A stretch of DNA of 64,000 nucleotides from Amycolatopsis sp. FDAARGOS 1241 (GTDB lineage: Bacteria > Actinomycetota > Actinomycetes > Mycobacteriales > Pseudonocardiaceae), in contig NZ_CP069526.1 of assembly GCF_016889705.1 (NCBI RefSeq), forward strand, positions 620,001-684,000, in the 5' to 3' direction. The translations under genes and the position numbers were made by a program. The number at the start of each line of letters is the position of its first letter. Position 1 is the first letter of the stretch. The notes under the pieces were generated by a model. That model was not told the origin of the DNA, did not search any database, and saw only the letters and a program-made list of their open reading frames with translations. This document shows, piece after piece, positions 30,180-39,722 of the stretch.

Positions 30180-30712
30180 GTCCCTGCCCGCCTCGACGGG
30201 TCGCGTCGATCTCCACGACCTGGCGCACCGAGCCGAGCGCCAGCTTCGCGACGTGGTCCGGCAGCGGTTCGCCGGCGAGCTGCGCGCGGGCGGCGGGGAG
30301 GCTTTCGAGCACGAGCGCGATTTTGCCCGCCCCGGAGGGATCGGCGAACGCGGTGAGGCGGCCGACCGTGAACGCCGCGGTCGCATCGCGCAGGTTGTAC
30401 AGGCTGCTGACGGTGATGGCGGCCCGCCCGTTCGTCGACGGCCGCCGCGGGCGTTCGACCGTGGCGCGACCGGCGAGGTACGGGCCGATGATCGACTTCT
30501 TGTTCTTCTCGAGCGCGGCGGGCGTGCCCTCGGCGAGAATCGTGCTCCCCAGCCACCCGGCACCGGGCCCCATCTCGATGACCCAGTCGGCCGTGCGGAT
30601 CACGTCGAGGTCGTGCTCGACCACGACCACCGAGTTCCCGTTTCTGCGCCAGGGTGTCGATGGTCTTGCGCAGCCCCTCGACGTTGCTCGGGAAGCCGAC
30701 GCCTATCCGCAG
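30180..30712 (-). pseudogene. UvrA-like (DrrC-type) ATPase relic
   Basis: Minus-strand fragments match the C-terminal half of UvrA-like proteins: SNVEGLRKTIDTLAQ, then after a frame change at about 30644, VVVVEHDLDVIRTADWVIEMGPG (Walker B/H-loop region), ILAEGTPAAL, SIIGPYLAGR and LRDATAAFTVGRLTAFADPSGAGK. In the last, the Walker A Gly and Thr of GPSGAGKTTL are altered. Frame is lost again after VEIDAT at about 30200. No start or N-terminal domains exist. A dead copy of a UvrA-class drug-resistance or repair ATPase. The region 29907-30180 holds nothing I can support. Confidence 0.7.
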
Positions 30713-30750
30713 CTCAAGCGCCCCGAGCCCCACCCAGTAAGGTCGACGCC

Positions 30751-31704
30751 ATGCCTCGTGTTGCCGCGATCGACTGTGGGACCAATTCCATCCGCCTGCT
30801 CGTCGCCGAGTTGACGCCGCGCCACGACGGGACGGTGGACCTGCGCGATCTGCACCGGGAGATGCGCATCGTGCGGCTCGGGCAGGGGGTGGACGCCACC
30901 GGCCGGCTCGCGCCCGAGGCTCTGGAGCGCACGCGCGTTGCCCTCGCGGATTACACGGTCGCGGCGCGGCGGAAGGGCGTGGAGAAAGTACGGATGGTCG
31001 CGACGTCCGCCACGCGGGACGCGAGCAACCGCGACGAGTTCTTCGCCATGACACGCGAGACGCTCGGCGTCGAGGCCGAGGTGATCAGCGGTGACGAGGA
31101 AGCGCGGCTCTCGTTCACCGGTGCCGTCGGGGAGCAGGACCCGGACGACGGGCCGTTCGTGGTCGTCGACGTCGGTGGCGGGTCCACCGAGCTCGTGCTC
31201 GGCACCTGGGACGGCCGCCGCGCCGAGGTGCTCGCGGCGAAGTCCGTGGACATCGGCTGTGTCCGCATCACCGAGCGCGCCCTCACCCAAGATCCGCCCA
31301 CCCCCGACGAGATCACCCAGGCCAAGGCCCTCGCCGGGACGGTCCTCCAGGAGGCCTTCGACGTCGTCGACGTCGCCAAGGCCAAGACCTGGATCGGCGT
31401 CGCCGGCACGGTGACCACGTTGTCAGCCGTGTCGCAGGAGCTGCCCGAGTACGACTCCGAGCGCACGCACCTGTCGAAGCTCTCCCACGCCGAAATCGAT
31501 CGCCTCACGACGAAGCTCCTGGCCGAAGATCGCGCCACCCGCGCGGCCAATCCCGTGATCCACCCGGGCCGCGTCGACGTGATCGGCGGCGGCGCGGTGA
31601 TCGTCCAGGTGCTCGCCGAGCAGCTCGCCCAACGGGGTGGTCCGGACCAGCTGATCGTCAGTGAGCACGACATCCTCGACGGAATCGCCTTGTCGCTCGC
31701 CTGA
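30751..31704 (+). CDS. ppx: Exopolyphosphatase / GppA-family phosphatase
   Basis: A 317-residue ASKHA-fold phosphatase that hydrolyses polyphosphate or pppGpp. Motifs: VAAIDCGTNSIRLLVAE (phosphate 1), ATSATRDASNRDEF, VISGDEEARLSFTGA, VVVDVGGGSTELVLG (phosphate 2) and IGVAGTVTTL; the short length lacks the C-terminal HD domain, as in mycobacterial Ppx2. ATG 30751 begins MPRVAAIDCGTNS; longer frames upstream only run through the UvrA relic. Last member of the mfd-ppx syntenic block. Confidence 0.94.
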   Translation: MPRVAAIDCGTNSIRLLVAELTPRHDGTVDLRDLHREMRIVRLGQGVDATGRLAPEALERTRVALADYTVAARRKGVEKVRMVATSATRDASNRDEFFAMTRETLGVEAEVISGDEEARLSFTGAVGEQDPDDGPFVVVDVGGGSTELVLGTWDGRRAEVLAAKSVDIGCVRITERALTQDPPTPDEITQAKALAGTVLQEAFDVVDVAKAKTWIGVAGTVTTLSAVSQELPEYDSERTHLSKLSHAEIDRLTTKLLAEDRATRAANPVIHPGRVDVIGGGAVIVQVLAEQLAQRGGPDQLIVSEHDILDGIALSLA

Positions 31705-31776
31705 GCGGACCAGTCCGGGCACGCTCGGTGATCAGTAATACTTTGGTTGTGCTCTGCCAGAGTGAAGGAAAAGGTT

Positions 31777-31800
31777 GTCACTCTTTTGCAATCGAGTGAC
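31777..31800. promoter_or_regulatory. Inverted repeat upstream of the peptide-transporter operon
   Basis: GTCACTC - 10 bases - GAGTGAC, about 70 bases before the dppA start, within a comparatively AT-rich 163-base leader (taatactttggttg, cacttttcaagag). Position and symmetry fit an operator; the regulator is not identifiable. Confidence 0.45.
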
Positions 31801-31867
31801 CTGGTTACTGAGCACCATGTGCCGCTAACGTCCATCTCACTTTTCAAGAGCACGAGATGGAGGGAAC

Positions 31868-33490
31868 ATGCGGCGTTCACGCAGGTTCTGGGGAGCCGCT
31901 GCGGTGGTGACAACCTTGTCACTGGTGCTCACCGCGTGCGGCGGTGGCTCCGGCAGCAGCGGGTCGTCCGGCGAGGTGGATCCGAACGGGACCTTCACCG
32001 TCTACGGCACCGAGCCGCAGAACACGCTGATCCCCACGAACACCAACGAGCTCGGCGGCGGGAAGGCCGTCGACGCGATGTTCGCCGAACTGGTCGCCTT
32101 CAAGGGTGACAACGCGCAGCCCTACAACCAGATGGCCGAGTCGATCACCACGACCGACTCCAAGGTCTTCGACATCAAGATCAAGCAGGGCTGGAAGTTC
32201 CACGACGGCACCGAGGTCAAGGCCAAGAACTTCGTCGACGCGTGGAACTACGGCGCCTACTCGCCCAACGGCCAGATCAACAGCACGTTCTTCGAGAACA
32301 TCCAGGGCTACGACGACGTCCACCCGGCCGATGAGAACGCCAAGCCGACCACCGACAAGATGTCGGGCCTGGTCGTGAAGGGCGACTACGAGTTCCAGGT
32401 GACGCTCAAGGCGGCGTTCTCGGTGTTCACCACCAAGATCGGCTACACGGCCTTCGCGCCGCTGCCCGACGCGTTCTTCAAGGACCCCAAGGCGTTCGCC
32501 GCGCACCCGATCGGCAACGGCCCGATGAAGTTCGTCAGCCGCACGCCCAACGTGAGCATCAAGCTGACCCGCTTCGACGACTACAAGGGCCAGGACAAGG
32601 TCAAGTTCAAGGACCTGGACATCAAGATCTACGCGAGCCAGGAAACCGCTTACCAGGACCTGCTGAGCAACCAGCTCGACTTCATCGAAGCGCTCCCGCC
32701 GTCGGCGCTGGCCGGCAGCAAGTACAAGGCCGACCTGAAGGACAACCTGGTCACCGGTCACCTGCTCGGCATCAGCACCATCGCGATCCCGTACTACGTG
32801 CCGGGTTATGACAACCTCGACCTGCGCAAGGCCATCTCGATGGCGATCGACCGCACGCAGATCACCAAGACCGTCATGAACGACACGTACGTGCCCGCCG
32901 ACGGCTACATCTCGCAGGGCATTGCGGGCTACCGCCCCGGCGTCTGCCAGTTCTGCAAGTTCGACCCGGCCGCGGCGAAGGCGGCGTTCGCGAAGTCCGG
33001 CTTCAAGGGCAAGCTCACCATCGCGTCCAACGCCGACGGTGGCCGCAAGGAGCCGCTGGTGGCCGCGTGCAACAGCATCAAGAACGTGCTCGGCGTCGAG
33101 TGCGACTTCGTGCCCGCCACCGACTTCGGCCAGTGGCGCAGCATCGTGACCGGCCACAAGCTCACCGGCATGGGCCGTTCCGACTGGTCCGCGGACTACC
33201 CGTCGATCGAGGACTTCCTGAACCCGATCTACCGCACGGGCGCCTCGTCCAACGACTCGGTGTACTCGAACCCGACGGTCGACCAGCTGCTCGAGCAGGC
33301 CGACTCGACACCGGACAAGGACGCCGCGATCAAGCTCTACCAGCAGGCCGAGGACGCCATCGCCAAGGACCTGCCGTCGATCCCGGTGTGGGACGAGAAG
33401 GGGGTGGCCGCGAAGTCCAAGCACGTCAAGACCGTCACGCTCGACTTCCGCCGCCGCGCCGACTACTCGTCCGTCGAAGTCACCAAGTGA
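31868..33490 (+). CDS. dppA: Dipeptide/oligopeptide ABC transporter substrate-binding lipoprotein
   Basis: A 540-residue family 5 solute-binding protein: signal with lipobox LTAC (Cys about 24), a Gly/Ser linker, FTVYGTEPQNTLIPTNTNE, then the hallmark FDIKIKQGWKFHDGTEVKAKNFVDAWNYGA (D-G-[ST]-x-[VL]-x-A-x-D-[FV]) and the C-terminal KDLPSIPVWDEKGVAAKS. ATG 31868 follows GGAGGGAAC. First gene of a five-gene operon that should import short peptides. Substrate range cannot be read from the sequence. Confidence 0.95.
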   Translation: MRRSRRFWGAAAVVTTLSLVLTACGGGSGSSGSSGEVDPNGTFTVYGTEPQNTLIPTNTNELGGGKAVDAMFAELVAFKGDNAQPYNQMAESITTTDSKVFDIKIKQGWKFHDGTEVKAKNFVDAWNYGAYSPNGQINSTFFENIQGYDDVHPADENAKPTTDKMSGLVVKGDYEFQVTLKAAFSVFTTKIGYTAFAPLPDAFFKDPKAFAAHPIGNGPMKFVSRTPNVSIKLTRFDDYKGQDKVKFKDLDIKIYASQETAYQDLLSNQLDFIEALPPSALAGSKYKADLKDNLVTGHLLGISTIAIPYYVPGYDNLDLRKAISMAIDRTQITKTVMNDTYVPADGYISQGIAGYRPGVCQFCKFDPAAAKAAFAKSGFKGKLTIASNADGGRKEPLVAACNSIKNVLGVECDFVPATDFGQWRSIVTGHKLTGMGRSDWSADYPSIEDFLNPIYRTGASSNDSVYSNPTVDQLLEQADSTPDKDAAIKLYQQAEDAIAKDLPSIPVWDEKGVAAKSKHVKTVTLDFRRRADYSSVEVTK

Positions 33491-33585
33491 CGCGCTGAAC
33501 CGACGTCCCACCACCAGGGCAGCCGCGGACCGTCGCGATCGGACAGTCCGCGGTTCGCCCGGCGCGCACTCCTAGGAACTGACGC

Positions 33586-34512
33586 ATGATTCGCTATGTC
33601 CTGCGACGCCTGCTCCAGCTGATCCCGGTGTTCTTCGGAACGACCTTCCTGATCTACGCGCTGGTGTGGGCCGTCCCGGGTGATCCCTTCTCCGGCAAGT
33701 GCGGTCAGACGGCCTGCCCACAGGCCTACATCGACCTCATGACCGAGAAGTTCCACCTGAACGACAACCTGATCGTCCAGTACTTCAAGTATCTCGGCAG
33801 CCTCTTCACGGGCGACTGGGGCGAGACCTTCAACGGCAGCTCCGTCGGCGAGCTCATCGCCAACTCCTACCCCATCACGCTGCGCCTCGCGATCGTCGCG
33901 GTGGTCATCGAGGCCGTGATCGGCCTGACCGCGGGCATCCTGACCGGCTTGCGCGGCAAGGGTTTCCTCGACAACCTGGTGCTGGTCTCCACCACGTTCC
34001 TGATCTCGCTGCCGGTGTTCGTCACCGCGATCGTGTTGCAGCTCGTGCTCGGCACCGAGCTCGGCATCATCGACACGAGCGTGTCGGACGACCCGTCCTT
34101 CGGGGAGCTGATCGTGCCCGGCATCGCACTGGGCAGCCTGTCGATGGCCTACGTCGCGCGGCTCACGAGAACGTCGATCGCGGAGAACCGCCACGCCGAC
34201 TACATCCGCACGGCCATCGCGAAGGGCCAGCCGCACAACCGGGTGGTGGGCATCCACCTGCTGCGCAACTCGGTGATCCCGGTGCTCACGTTCCTCGGCA
34301 CGGACCTGGGCGCCCTGATGGGCGGCGCGATCGTGACCGAGGGCGTGTTCAACATCAACGGGCTCGGCGGGCTCATCTTCCGCGGCATCCAGAACCGCGA
34401 GAGCGCCACCGTCGTCGGCGTCGTGGTGCTGCTCGTGCTGGTGTACCTGCTGATGAGCCTGATCGTGGACCTGCTCTACGCCGTTCTCGACCCGAGGATC
34501 CGCTATGACTGA
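33586..34512 (+). CDS. dppB: Peptide ABC transporter permease, DppB type
   Basis: A 308-residue permease: first helix IRYVLRRLLQLIPVFFGTTFLIYALV, the GDPFSG extracytoplasmic part, and the inner-membrane EAA loop YIRTAIAKGQPHNRVVGIHLLRNSVIPVLT. Six membrane segments. Overlaps dppC by 8 bases. Partner of the DppC permease in one channel. Confidence 0.95.
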   Translation: MIRYVLRRLLQLIPVFFGTTFLIYALVWAVPGDPFSGKCGQTACPQAYIDLMTEKFHLNDNLIVQYFKYLGSLFTGDWGETFNGSSVGELIANSYPITLRLAIVAVVIEAVIGLTAGILTGLRGKGFLDNLVLVSTTFLISLPVFVTAIVLQLVLGTELGIIDTSVSDDPSFGELIVPGIALGSLSMAYVARLTRTSIAENRHADYIRTAIAKGQPHNRVVGIHLLRNSVIPVLTFLGTDLGALMGGAIVTEGVFNINGLGGLIFRGIQNRESATVVGVVVLLVLVYLLMSLIVDLLYAVLDPRIRYD

Positions 34513-35467
34513 CCCCAACCTCGTCGGGGGCGGCGGCAGCGGAGTCACTGACGCGGCGGAGCTGTCGCGCATCGACGACTCCGCCGAACCCGCCAAGAAG
34601 CCCCGCAGCCTGTGGGCCGACGCGTGGCGCCAGCTGCGGCGCAAGCCGGCGTTCGTGATTTCCGCGGTGCTCATCGCGCTCGTGGTGCTCATCGCGATCG
34701 CGCCCGGCCTGTTCTCCCACCGCGACGCCGGGTTCAGCGACCTGACGAAGGCCAACCAGGGCCCGTCGGCGGACGCCTGGTTCGGCTACGACAACCAAGG
34801 TTACGACGTCTACGCCCGCACCATCTACGGCGCCCGCGCGTCGCTGCTGGTCGGCGTGTTCGCGACGATCCTGACCGTCCTCTTCGGATCGCTGGTCGGC
34901 ATCCTCGCGGGCTACTACGGCCGCCTGGTCGACAGCCTGCTCTCGCGCCTGGGCGACATCTTCGCCGGCCTGCCGTTCGTGCTCGGCGCGATCGTTATCC
35001 TCACCACGTTCAACGCGCCCGGTTCGAACCCTGGCCAGGTCACGATCATCGTGCAGGTGGTCTGCTCCATCGCGGTGCTGACGTGGCCGGTCGCCATGCG
35101 CATCATGCGCTCGGCGACGCTGGTGGCGAAGCAGCTCGACTACGTCAAGGCCGCCCGCGCACTCGGCGCCAGCACACCGCGCATCGTGTTCCGGCACCTG
35201 CTGCCCAACACGCTCGCGCCGGTGCTGGTCTACGCCACCATCGCGCTCGGCGCGGCCATCGGCGCCGAGGCGACGCTCGCATACCTCGGCATCGGCGTGC
35301 GGCCGCCGGTGATCTCGTGGGGCGTGATGATCAGCGACTCGCGCGACTACTTCCGGGCCGACCCGCACATGCTCCTGTTCCCCGGCGCGTTCGTCACCAT
35401 CACCGTGCTCGCGTTCGTGATGCTCGGTGACGGGATCCGCGACGCGCTCGACCCGAAGTCGAGGTAG
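34505..35467 (+). CDS. dppC: Peptide ABC transporter permease, DppC type
   Basis: A 320-residue permease with a polar N-terminal region, the OppC N-terminal motif (SLWADAWRQLRRKPAFVISAVLIALVVLIAI), a GARASLLVGVFATILTVLFG helix and the EAA loop YVKAARALGASTPRIVFRHLLPNTLAPVLV. Overlaps dppB by 8 bases and is separated from dppD by only 6 bases. Confidence 0.95.
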   Translation: MTDPNLVGGGGSGVTDAAELSRIDDSAEPAKKPRSLWADAWRQLRRKPAFVISAVLIALVVLIAIAPGLFSHRDAGFSDLTKANQGPSADAWFGYDNQGYDVYARTIYGARASLLVGVFATILTVLFGSLVGILAGYYGRLVDSLLSRLGDIFAGLPFVLGAIVILTTFNAPGSNPGQVTIIVQVVCSIAVLTWPVAMRIMRSATLVAKQLDYVKAARALGASTPRIVFRHLLPNTLAPVLVYATIALGAAIGAEATLAYLGIGVRPPVISWGVMISDSRDYFRADPHMLLFPGAFVTITVLAFVMLGDGIRDALDPKSR

Positions 35468-35473
35468 CAGCCG

Positions 35474-36475
35474 ATGACCGACACCGAGAACGAGCTGCTG
35501 CTCGAAGTCGACGACCTGCACGTGGAGTTCCGCACGTCCGACGGCGTCGCGAACGTGCTCAACGGCGTGAGCTACTCCGTGCACGCCAGCGAAACGCTGG
35601 CGGTGCTGGGCGAATCCGGCTCCGGCAAGAGCGTGACCGCGCAGACCGTGATGGGCATCCTCGACGTGCCGCCCGGCGTGATCACCGGCGGTTCGATCCG
35701 CTACCGCGGCGAGGACCTGCTCGCGGCCACGCCCGAACGGCGCCGTGACCTGCGCGGAAACGAGATCGCGATGATCTTCCAGGACGCGCTCTCGGCGTTG
35801 AACCCCGTGTTCACCGTCGGGTTCCAGATCGAGGAGCAGCTGCGCGTCCGCCGCGGACTGTCCAGGAAGGACGCTCGCCGCCGGGCGATCGAACTGCTGG
35901 ACCTGGTGCGCATCCCGGCCGCCGAGCGGCGGATCAAGGACTACCCGCACCAGTTCTCCGGCGGCATGCGCCAGCGCGCGATGATCGCGATGTCGCTGGC
36001 GCTCGACCCGGACCTGCTGATCGCCGACGAACCCACCACCGCGCTGGACGTGACGGTGCAGGCCCAGATCATGGACCTGCTGGGCGAGATCCAGCGGGAA
36101 CGCCGCATGGGCCTCGTCCTCATCACGCACGACCTCGGCGTGGTCGCGGAGGTCGCCGACCGGATCGCCGTGATGTACGCGGGCCGGATCGTGGAGCAGG
36201 CCGACGTGCACGAGCTGTTCAGATCGCCCGGCCACCCGTACACGGCGGCGCTGATGGACTCGCTGCCGCGATTGGACCTCAAAGGACAAACGCTCGAGAC
36301 CATCAAGGGGCTGCCGCCGAGCCTGCTCGACATCCCGTCCGGCTGCCCCTTCCACCCGCGCTGCAAGCGAGCGGAACAACGCTGTTCGGAGGAACGGCCG
36401 CCCTTGCACAGCCTCGGTTTCGGCCGGGTGAGTGCGTGTCACTTCGCCGAAGAGGTGGTGGAAACCCGTGCGTGA
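35474..36475 (+). CDS. dppD: Peptide ABC transporter ATP-binding protein, DppD type
   Basis: A 333-residue ATPase with Walker A GESGSGKS, signature FSGGMRQR, Walker [14 protein letters not shown] and the C-terminal oligopeptide-type Cys motif [17 protein letters not shown] typical of Dpp/Opp ATPases. Overlaps dppF by 8 bases. Confidence 0.96.
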   Translation: MTDTENELLLEVDDLHVEFRTSDGVANVLNGVSYSVHASETLAVLGESGSGKSVTAQTVMGILDVPPGVITGGSIRYRGEDLLAATPERRRDLRGNEIAMIFQDALSALNPVFTVGFQIEEQLRVRRGLSRKDARRRAIELLDLVRIPAAERRIKDYPHQFSGGMRQRAMIAMSLALDPDLLIADEPTTALDVTVQAQIMDLLGEIQRERRMGLVLITHDLGVVAEVADRIAVMYAGRIVEQADVHELFRSPGHPYTAALMDSLPRLDLKGQTLETIKGLPPSLLDIPSGCPFHPRCKRAEQRCSEERPPLHSLGFGRVSACHFAEEVVETRA

Positions 36476-37466
36476 CCCGATCCTGAGCGTGCAGAACCTG
36501 GTCAAGCACTTCCCGGTGCGCCAGGGCGTGCTGTTCAAGCGCACCATCGGGCAGGTCAAGGCCGTCGACGGCGTCACGTTCGACCTGCAGGCCGGTGAAA
36601 CGCTCGGCGTCGTCGGCGAATCCGGCTGCGGCAAGTCGACGCTCGCGCAGGTCCTGATGCGCCTTGAGGAACCGACCTCGGGCACGGCGACCTTCGAGGG
36701 CCGCGACATCTTCAAGCTGGGCGGCAGCGAGCTGCGCCGGCTGCGCCGCGAGATCCAGATCGTGCTGCAGGACCCGTACACGTCGCTGAACCCGCGCATG
36801 ACGGTCGGTGACATCGTCGGCGAGCCGTTCGAGATCCACACCGAAGTGGCGCCCAAGGGTTCGCGCGCGAAGAAGGTGCAGGAGCTCCTGGAGGTCGTCG
36901 GGCTCAACCCCGAGCACGTCAACCGCTACCCGCACCAGTTCTCGGGTGGGCAGCGCCAGCGCATCGGCATCGCGCGGGCACTCGCGCTGCGGCCGAAGGT
37001 GATCATCTGCGACGAGCCGGTGTCCGCTTTGGACGTCTCGATCCAGGCGCAGGTGATGAACCTGCTGGGCGAGCTGCAGACCGAGTTCGGGTTGTCGTAC
37101 GTGTTCATCGCCCACGACCTGTCCGTGGTCCGGCATCTGTCCACGCGCGTGGCGGTGATGTACCTGGGCAAGATCGTGGAGATCGGCACGGAGGACGAGA
37201 TCTACGAGCGGCCCTCGCACCCGTACACGCAGGCGCTGCTGTCGGCCGTGCCCGTGGCCGACCCGGAAGTGCGCGGGCAGCGGCAGGTCATCCGGCTGGA
37301 GGGTGACGTGCCGAGCCCGCTCGACCCGCCGTCGGGCTGCCGGTTCCGCACGCGGTGCTGGAAGGCGCAGGACATCTGCGCCACGGAGGTGCCGGAGCTC
37401 GAGCCGCGCACCGACGGGCACCTCTCGGCCTGCCACTTCGCGGAGGCCCGGTCCGTGGTGCCCTGA
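36468..37466 (+). CDS. dppF: Peptide ABC transporter ATP-binding protein, DppF type
   Basis: A 332-residue ATPase with Walker A GESGCGKS, signature FSGGQRQR, Walker [14 protein letters not shown] and [17 protein letters not shown] at the end. GTG 36468 ([15 protein letters not shown]) overlaps dppD; a GTG 36 bases upstream is in frame but lies deeper in dppD. Completes the ABCDF set, so the operon looks fully functional. Confidence 0.96.
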   Translation: MRDPILSVQNLVKHFPVRQGVLFKRTIGQVKAVDGVTFDLQAGETLGVVGESGCGKSTLAQVLMRLEEPTSGTATFEGRDIFKLGGSELRRLRREIQIVLQDPYTSLNPRMTVGDIVGEPFEIHTEVAPKGSRAKKVQELLEVVGLNPEHVNRYPHQFSGGQRQRIGIARALALRPKVIICDEPVSALDVSIQAQVMNLLGELQTEFGLSYVFIAHDLSVVRHLSTRVAVMYLGKIVEIGTEDEIYERPSHPYTQALLSAVPVADPEVRGQRQVIRLEGDVPSPLDPPSGCRFRTRCWKAQDICATEVPELEPRTDGHLSACHFAEARSVVP

Positions 37467-37553
37467 CTTTAGTCGGGTTCCTCCTCTTGGCGATTGCTGC
37501 GGCACCTGTCCGGTATGTACGTTGCAGTGTCGGTTTTTCCCTGAGGAGGACCA

Positions 37554-39248
37554 GTGAAAAGACCCAGACTGCTTCTCGCGGTACCCTTGATCGGCTTGGT
37601 GTCCGGCGCTCTTGTCCCGGTGGCGTCGGCCCAGCCGACCGGTCCGGTCACGGAGTTCACGGTGCTGGCGCGCTCGGACGTCGGCGCCGCCGAGCGAGCG
37701 GTGCGCGCCGCCGGTGGCACCGTGGTGGAGACCAACCGGGCCGTGGGACTGATCACGGCGACGGCACCGGCTTCGGGGTTCGCGTCGCGTGTTTCCGCCG
37801 ATCAGGCGGTCTTCGGTGCGGCGCGGTCGCAGGCCATCGGGTCGGCGCCGCGGGGTGGCAAGAAGGTCAAGCCGAACGTGGTGGAGAAGGAGGGCCGCGG
37901 GGCCACTTCGTCGAAACGCGCTCGCTCGGGCACAGATCCGCTGGACGACCAGCTCTGGGGCCTGAAGTCGACGCGGTCCGACCTCGCGCGGACCGTGCAG
38001 CCCGGCAGCAAGCGCGTGAAGGTCGGCATCATCGACACCGGCGTCGACGGCAGCCACCCGGACATCGCGCCGAACTTCGACCGCACCGACTCGCGCAACT
38101 TCACGCGCGACATCGGCGCGGACGTGAACGGCACCGTGGTGGACGGCCCGTGCGAGTACCGCGGCTGCGTCGACCCGGTCGACCACGACGACAACGGCCA
38201 CGGCACGCACGTCGCCGGCACGATCGGCGCGGCGGCGAACGGCTTCGGCGTGTCGGGCGTCGCGCCCGGCGTATCGCTGGTGAACCTGCGGGCCGGCCAG
38301 GACTCGGGGTTCTTCTTCCTGCAGCCGATGGTGGATGCGCTGACGTATGCCGGTGATGCGGGGATCGACGTGGTGAACATGTCGTTCTACGTGGATCCGT
38401 GGCTGTACAACTGCCGCGCCAACGCGGCCGATTCGCCGGCCGAACAGGCGGAGCAGCGGACGATCATCGAGGCCGCGACGCGGGCGTTGAACTACGCGCA
38501 CCGCAAGGGCGTGACGATGGTCGTCGCGCTGGGCAACGAGCACACCGATCTCGGCGCGCCGCAGGACGACACGACGAGCCCGGACTACCCGAGCAACGCC
38601 GCGCACCCGCGCCCGATCGACAACACGTCGTGCCTGACGATGCCGACCGAGGGGCCGCACACGATCGGTGTGGGCGCTTTCGGCCCGTCGCAGGCGAAGG
38701 CCGATTACTCGAACTACGGGACCGAGCAGATCTCCGTTTCGGCGCCGGGTGGCTATTTCCGCGACGGGTTCGGGACACCGTGGTACCGGTCGGTGGAGAA
38801 CGAGATCCTCTCGGCTTATCCGCGCAACGTCGGGGTGGCCGAGGGGAACATCGACGCCGCCGGGAACGTGACTCCGGCCGGGGTTGCCCTCGGCGTGCAG
38901 AAGGCTGTCGCCGCTGATGGGCGCGCTGGGTATTACCAGTGGCTGCAGGGCACTTCGATGGCCACGCCGCACGCGACCGGGGTGGCGGCGTTGATCGTGT
39001 CCCAGTACGGCAAGGGCGGCGGGGCGTCGTTCGGCATGGACCCGGATGCGGTGCAGCGGGTCCTGGAAGCGACGGCGTCGCCCATCGCGTGCCCGGTCCC
39101 GCGGACGGTGGACTACCTCGACGAAGGCCGCGACGACTCGTTCACCGCGACTTGCGCGGGGGATGCGGCGTTCAACGGGTTTTACGGGCACGGGGCCGTT
39201 GATGCTTATGCGGCAGTGACGCATGGGGCCGCGATCTTGAAGAACTGA
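37554..39248 (+). CDS. Secreted S8 subtilisin-like serine protease
   Basis: A 564-residue exported protease: signal peptide ending VASAQP (about 1-27), an inhibitor-like propeptide (about 28-130, VLARSDVGAAERAVRAAGG), and the subtilase domain with triad Asp161 (IIDTGVDG), His216 (NGHGTHVAGT) and Ser468 (GTSMATPHATG), plus oxyanion Asn328 (VVALGNEH). Cys pairs in PCEYRGCVDP and SPIACPVPRT...TCAGDAAF suggest disulphides. ATG 37554 follows GAGGAGG. A stand-alone gene downstream of the peptide transporter; the two could together harvest proteins as nitrogen source, which is inference. Confidence 0.94.
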   Translation: MKRPRLLLAVPLIGLVSGALVPVASAQPTGPVTEFTVLARSDVGAAERAVRAAGGTVVETNRAVGLITATAPASGFASRVSADQAVFGAARSQAIGSAPRGGKKVKPNVVEKEGRGATSSKRARSGTDPLDDQLWGLKSTRSDLARTVQPGSKRVKVGIIDTGVDGSHPDIAPNFDRTDSRNFTRDIGADVNGTVVDGPCEYRGCVDPVDHDDNGHGTHVAGTIGAAANGFGVSGVAPGVSLVNLRAGQDSGFFFLQPMVDALTYAGDAGIDVVNMSFYVDPWLYNCRANAADSPAEQAEQRTIIEAATRALNYAHRKGVTMVVALGNEHTDLGAPQDDTTSPDYPSNAAHPRPIDNTSCLTMPTEGPHTIGVGAFGPSQAKADYSNYGTEQISVSAPGGYFRDGFGTPWYRSVENEILSAYPRNVGVAEGNIDAAGNVTPAGVALGVQKAVAADGRAGYYQWLQGTSMATPHATGVAALIVSQYGKGGGASFGMDPDAVQRVLEATASPIACPVPRTVDYLDEGRDDSFTATCAGDAAFNGFYGHGAVDAYAAVTHGAAILKN

Positions 39249-39278
39249 GTCACACCGCCTTTACGCCGGGCAACTGAA

Positions 39279-39303
39279 CTACGCAACGAAGGATGCGCCC
39301 AGC
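39279..39303 (+). repeat. Dispersed intergenic repeat, copy 1
   Basis: CTACGCAACGAAGGATGCGCCCAGC recurs exactly at 40599-40623 on the other side of the IS5-family element. Related, partly diverged copies (GCGCCCAGCTC...CACCTCGA) lie at about 39666, and an inverted copy lies at about 39535-39600. This looks like a small non-autonomous (REP-like) element family filling the 39249-39713 gap, where I find no gene. Confidence 0.65.
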
Positions 39304-39470
39304 CCCCCGGCCACAACGCCAAGCTCCTGCGCAGGACCGCATCACGCGCAAGGACGGGGTGGGTGCACGGGCGGTCGTAGTTGAAGTGACCGTTGGCCCT
39401 CGTGCGTGATGCAGTCCTTCGCCGGGCGTGTCACGTGGGAGTGCACCCCGAAGCCGATGATGGTAACGAC

Positions 39471-39526
39471 GGTCTGGATCACCTTGTCAAGGCTGGAAAG
39501 CGTGCCTTGACAAGGTGATCCAGACC
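39471..39526. repeat. Perfect 23-bp inverted repeat (hairpin)
   Basis: The left arm GGTCTGGATCACCTTGTCAAGGC (39471-39493) and the right arm (39504-39526) are exact reverse complements, separated by TGGAAAGCGT. A stem of 23 uninterrupted pairs is very strong. There is no U-tract, and it lies 220 bases after the protease stop, so a simple terminator is possible but not the only reading. Immediately to the right starts the inverted REP-like copy. Confidence 0.85.
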
Positions 39527-39534
39527 GCGTGGGG

Positions 39535-39551
39535 GCTTCGGATCGAGGTGC
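39535..39551 (-). repeat. Dispersed intergenic repeat, inverted copy
   Basis: GCACCTCGATCCGAAGC on the minus strand is exact with 40632-40648 on the plus strand. Similarity extends for about 65 bases on one side (CAACAA...CCCAGC-CCGCC--GCACCTCG). The two copies therefore form a long, imperfect inverted pair flanking the IS element. Confidence 0.65.
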
Positions 39552-39722
39552 GAGGCGGGGGCTGGGTGCAGGGGTTGTTGCGTTGTCGGGTGGCAATTGC
39601 GTAGGTGGTGGTCCGTCGCCTTGGGTGGGCGGTGCCGCGCGGCCGAACGACGAAACGCAGCACTGCGCCCAGCTCTTGCCCAGCACCTCGAACGGCGACG
39701 CGAAACCACCTAAGAGCTTGTC

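Noticed and set aside
30253..30750. N-terminal extension of the Ppx/GppA protein
   Set aside because: The added residues run antisense through the UvrA relic, and ATG 30751 gives the canonical family start.
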